Origin: Clavibacter sp. VKM Ac-2872
Lineage (GTDB): Bacteria; Actinomycetota; Actinomycetes; Actinomycetales; Microbacteriaceae
NCBI RefSeq assembly: GCF_015351105.1
Contig: NZ_JADKRR010000001.1
Location: forward strand, 1-64,000
Length of the DNA: 64,000 nucleotides
Direction: 5' to 3'
The notes under the pieces were generated by a model. That model saw only the letters and a list, made by a program, of their open reading frames with translations. It did no database searches and was not told the origin of the DNA. Below are positions 61,826-64,000 of the stretch, one piece after another. Made by a program: the position numbers and the translations under genes. Numbering within the stretch: position 1 is the stretch's first letter; every line of letters starts with the position of its first letter.

Positions 61826-64000
61826 TCAGTCGCGCGGGGCGGCCGCCGTCTCCGCCCGGATGGTGGACGCGGTGGGCGGAGCCGCGTGCGCGCCGTGACC
61901 GCCGTCCGACGGGAGGCCGGCCGGGAGATCCGCGCCCGCCGATGCGTGCGGGTGCGTGCGCTCCAGCGCCGCGCCCTCGATGTCGACGTCCGGCAGGATC
62001 CGGTCGAGCCAGCGCGGCAGCCACCAGGCCGAGCGGCCGAGCAGGTGCATGAGCGCGGGCATCAGCAGCATCCGCACCACGAACGCGTCGAGCAGCACGC
62101 CGAACGCGAGGCCGAAGCCGATGGACCGGATGATGGTCGACTCCGAGAAGACGAACCCGCCGAACACCGACACCATGATGAGCGCCGCCGCCGTGACGAC
62201 CGCGCGCCCCGCGCGGAAGCCCTGCACCACCGCGAGCCGCGCCTCGGCTCCGTGCACGTACGCCTCCCGCATGCCGCTGGCGAGGAACAGCTGGTAGTCC
62301 ATGGCGAGGCCGAACAGGATCCCGACGAGGATCACCGGCAGGAAGCTCAGGATCGGGCCCGAGCTCTCGAGGCCGATGAGGCTCGCGCCCCAGCCGAACT
62401 GGAACACCGCGACGATGAGGCCGTAGGTCGCGAACAGCGACAGCACGAACCCGCCGGTCGCGATCAGCGGCAGGAGGATCGAGCGGAACACCACGATGAG
62501 GATCAGCAGCGACAGCCCCACGACCACGAGCAGGTAGAGCGGCAGCACCGCGGCCAGCGCCTCCGAGATGTCGATGTTCGTGGCCGCCTGCCCGGCGACC
62601 CCGAGCGAGATGCCGCCATCGAGCTCGGGCAGCGCGCGGATGTCCTGCACCAGCTGCTCGGTCGACGCGCTGTTCGGCCCCTCCTGCGGGAGCACCTGGA
62701 ACGCGAGCACGGTGTTGTCGTCGGTGTTCGCGACCGGGGCGACGGCCACCACGTCGTCGAGGTCGTGCAGCGCCTGCGCGACCTCGACCTGGGTGGCGAG
62801 GAGGTCGCCGTCGGGGAGGCCCGCGGGCACGTCGGCGACCACGAGCAGCGGGCCGTTCGCACCCTCGCCGAACTCGTCGGCGACCGTGGTGAAGGCGCGC
62901 TGGCTGGTGGATCCGGCCGGCTCGCTGGATCCGTCGGGCAGGCCCAGCCGCATCGACAGGCTCGGGATCGCGACGACGAGCAGGGCGACGATCGTGCCCA
63001 CGACCGTGAGCACGGCGCGCGCGTTCGACATGGGCTTCGGGGCCGTGCCGGCCTCCTGCGGTCGGGACGGGTCGGCGGCCGACGCCCGGGCGCGGTCGCG
63101 CTTCCGGAGCACGCGCCTGCCGGCGAGGCCGAGCACCGCGGGCGTCAGCGTGATGGCGACCAGCACGGCGACGAGCACGCAGACCGCGCCGACCGTGCCC
63201 ATCAGGGCGAGGAACGGCACGCCCGTGATGTTGAGGGCGAGGAGCGCGACGATCACGGTGGATCCCGCGAACACGACCGCCGTGCCCGACGTGCCGTTCG
63301 CGAGCCCGATCGACTCGCGCACGCCGGTGCCCGCGAGGAGCTGCTTGCGGTGCCGGTTCACGATGAAGAGGGAGTAGTCGATGCCGACCGCGAGGCCGAG
63401 CATCACGCCGAGCACCGGGGTCACCGACGCCATGTCGACGACGCCGGAGAAGGCGAGAGAGGCGGTGACGCCGACGCCCACGCCCACCACCGCGGTGACG
63501 ATGGGCAGCGACGCGGCGATGAGCGTGCCGAGCATCACGATGAGCACGATGGCCGCGAACACGAGGCCGACGACCTCGCCGACGCCGAAGATCTCGGGCA
63601 CGCCCTGCGCGAGGTCGGTCGCGAAGTCGACGCTCGTGCCGGCGACGGGCGCGTCCTGGAAGTGGGAGATGGCGTCCTGCTTGGTCTCCTCGGAGAGCTG
63701 GAGGCGCGGATCCGTGAACGACACGTTGACGATGGCCGTCGAGCCGTCCGCCGAGACGACGCCGATGCCGTCCGTGAGGCCGAGGAGCGTGCGGCCGAGC
63801 TCGGCCTGCTCGGCGCCCGACTCGAGCTGCGTGCGCGACGAGTCGACCGTGGACTGCTGCTGCTGGAGCGCCTGGGTCTGCTGGTCGAGCTGCGCCTGCT
63901 GCGCGTCGAGCGCGGCGATCTGCGCGGCGGGCGCGCCCGCGGTCACGGCCTGCTGGCGCGCGGCCGTGAGCTGCTGCTGGCCGGCGTCGAGCTGCGCCTT
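61826..64000 (-). CDS. MMPL/RND-family transporter, N-terminus outside window
   Basis: About 725 residues are visible; the reading frame is open to the right edge, so the start lies beyond it. The visible part begins with a Gln-rich coiled coil in the extracytoplasmic loop (LDAQQAQLDQQTQALQQQQS), continues with the first helix bundle (VLGVMLGLAVGIDYSLFIVN), the second large loop and a second bundle (SFLPVILVGILFGLAMDYQL). GIDYSLF and AMDYQLF are the twin MMPL motifs with the proton-relay Asp-Tyr pairs. A ~70-residue His/Pro/Ala-rich tail ends the protein. It exports lipids or drugs. Confidence 0.93.
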   Translation of the reverse strand, partial: KAQLDAGQQQLTAARQQAVTAGAPAAQIAALDAQQAQLDQQTQALQQQQSTVDSSRTQLESGAEQAELGRTLLGLTDGIGVVSADGSTAIVNVSFTDPRLQLSEETKQDAISHFQDAPVAGTSVDFATDLAQGVPEIFGVGEVVGLVFAAIVLIVMLGTLIAASLPIVTAVVGVGVGVTASLAFSGVVDMASVTPVLGVMLGLAVGIDYSLFIVNRHRKQLLAGTGVRESIGLANGTSGTAVVFAGSTVIVALLALNITGVPFLALMGTVGAVCVLVAVLVAITLTPAVLGLAGRRVLRKRDRARASAADPSRPQEAGTAPKPMSNARAVLTVVGTIVALLVVAIPSLSMRLGLPDGSSEPAGSTSQRAFTTVADEFGEGANGPLLVVADVPAGLPDGDLLATQVEVAQALHDLDDVVAVAPVANTDDNTVLAFQVLPQEGPNSASTEQLVQDIRALPELDGGISLGVAGQAATNIDISEALAAVLPLYLLVVVGLSLLILIVVFRSILLPLIATGGFVLSLFATYGLIVAVFQFGWGASLIGLESSGPILSFLPVILVGILFGLAMDYQLFLASGMREAYVHGAEARLAVVQGFRAGRAVVTAAALIMVSVFGGFVFSESTIIRSIGFGLAFGVLLDAFVVRMLLMPALMHLLGRSAWWLPRWLDRILPDVDIEGAALERTHPHASAGADLPAGLPSDGGHGAHAAPPTASTIRAETAAAPRD

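Overview
The window is chromosomal DNA of a high-GC Gram-positive actinobacterium. The evidence is base composition of roughly 73 percent GC by eye, a dnaK-grpE-dnaJ-hspR operon with HspR inverted repeats, a DtxR/IdeR-type iron box, RNase J, many GTG starts, ATGA/GTGA gene overlaps, and many starts preceded by a TANNNT box at about 6 nt, as in leaderless transcripts. Gene content (small TetR/MFS and sugar-ABC/GH2 loci, a BLUF remnant, no rRNA, tRNA or CRISPR seen) fits Microbacteriaceae and is Clavibacter-like; the genus is inference. The word GGATCC is strikingly over-used in every reading frame.

Layout: 1-6.6 kb is a minus-strand surface-protein operon. It holds a giant secreted lectin/DUF11 protein, two TasA/CalY-type proteins sharing a GLQR C-terminus, an LPVTG sortase substrate, a SipW-type Ser/His signal peptidase and the start of a lipoprotein gene. 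6.8-11.1 kb is the heat-shock operon, read divergently and controlled by two HAIR operators. 11.1-19.3 kb holds housekeeping and accessory genes: a methyltransferase, an HTH/DUF2975 pair, a frameshifted BLUF photoreceptor, a 2H phosphoesterase with a LacI regulator, a GH18 protein and an amidohydrolase. 20.0-24.2 kb is an iron-siderophore ABC importer under a perfect 21-bp IdeR box.

24.2-25.5 kb is a lower-GC islet encoding a MauE-like redox membrane protein and a secreted protein whose last ~62 residues carry 12 cysteines. It is the best candidate for an undescribed system, probably a disulfide-rich bacteriocin or cofactor protein plus its maturation factor. 25.7-28.2 kb is a NarL-type two-component system. 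28.3-31.2 kb holds a second lower-GC pair (one secreted and one cytoplasmic protein), two GNAT acetyltransferases and a putative immunity protein. Then come RNase J, a SulP transporter, an orphan VbhA-like antitoxin, a succinate-semialdehyde dehydrogenase and a GT1 glycosyltransferase with a 58-residue mini-protein upstream.

38.9-44.1 kb is a tightly overlapping four-gene sulfur-amino-acid operon (C-S lyase, MetE-like, MetY-like, flavin monooxygenase). 44.1-49.4 kb holds a Fic protein, a TetR/MFS efflux pair and a HipBA module. 49.5-52.5 kb holds a hydrolase/TetR pair, small membrane proteins and another TetR. 52.6-61.8 kb is a carbohydrate locus: Gfo/Idh/MocA dehydrogenase, companion protein, sugar ABC importer, an 18-bp-stem terminator, an inserted toxin-antitoxin pair, then a GH2 glycosidase and a second Gfo/Idh/MocA enzyme on the other strand. 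The window ends inside an MMPL transporter gene.
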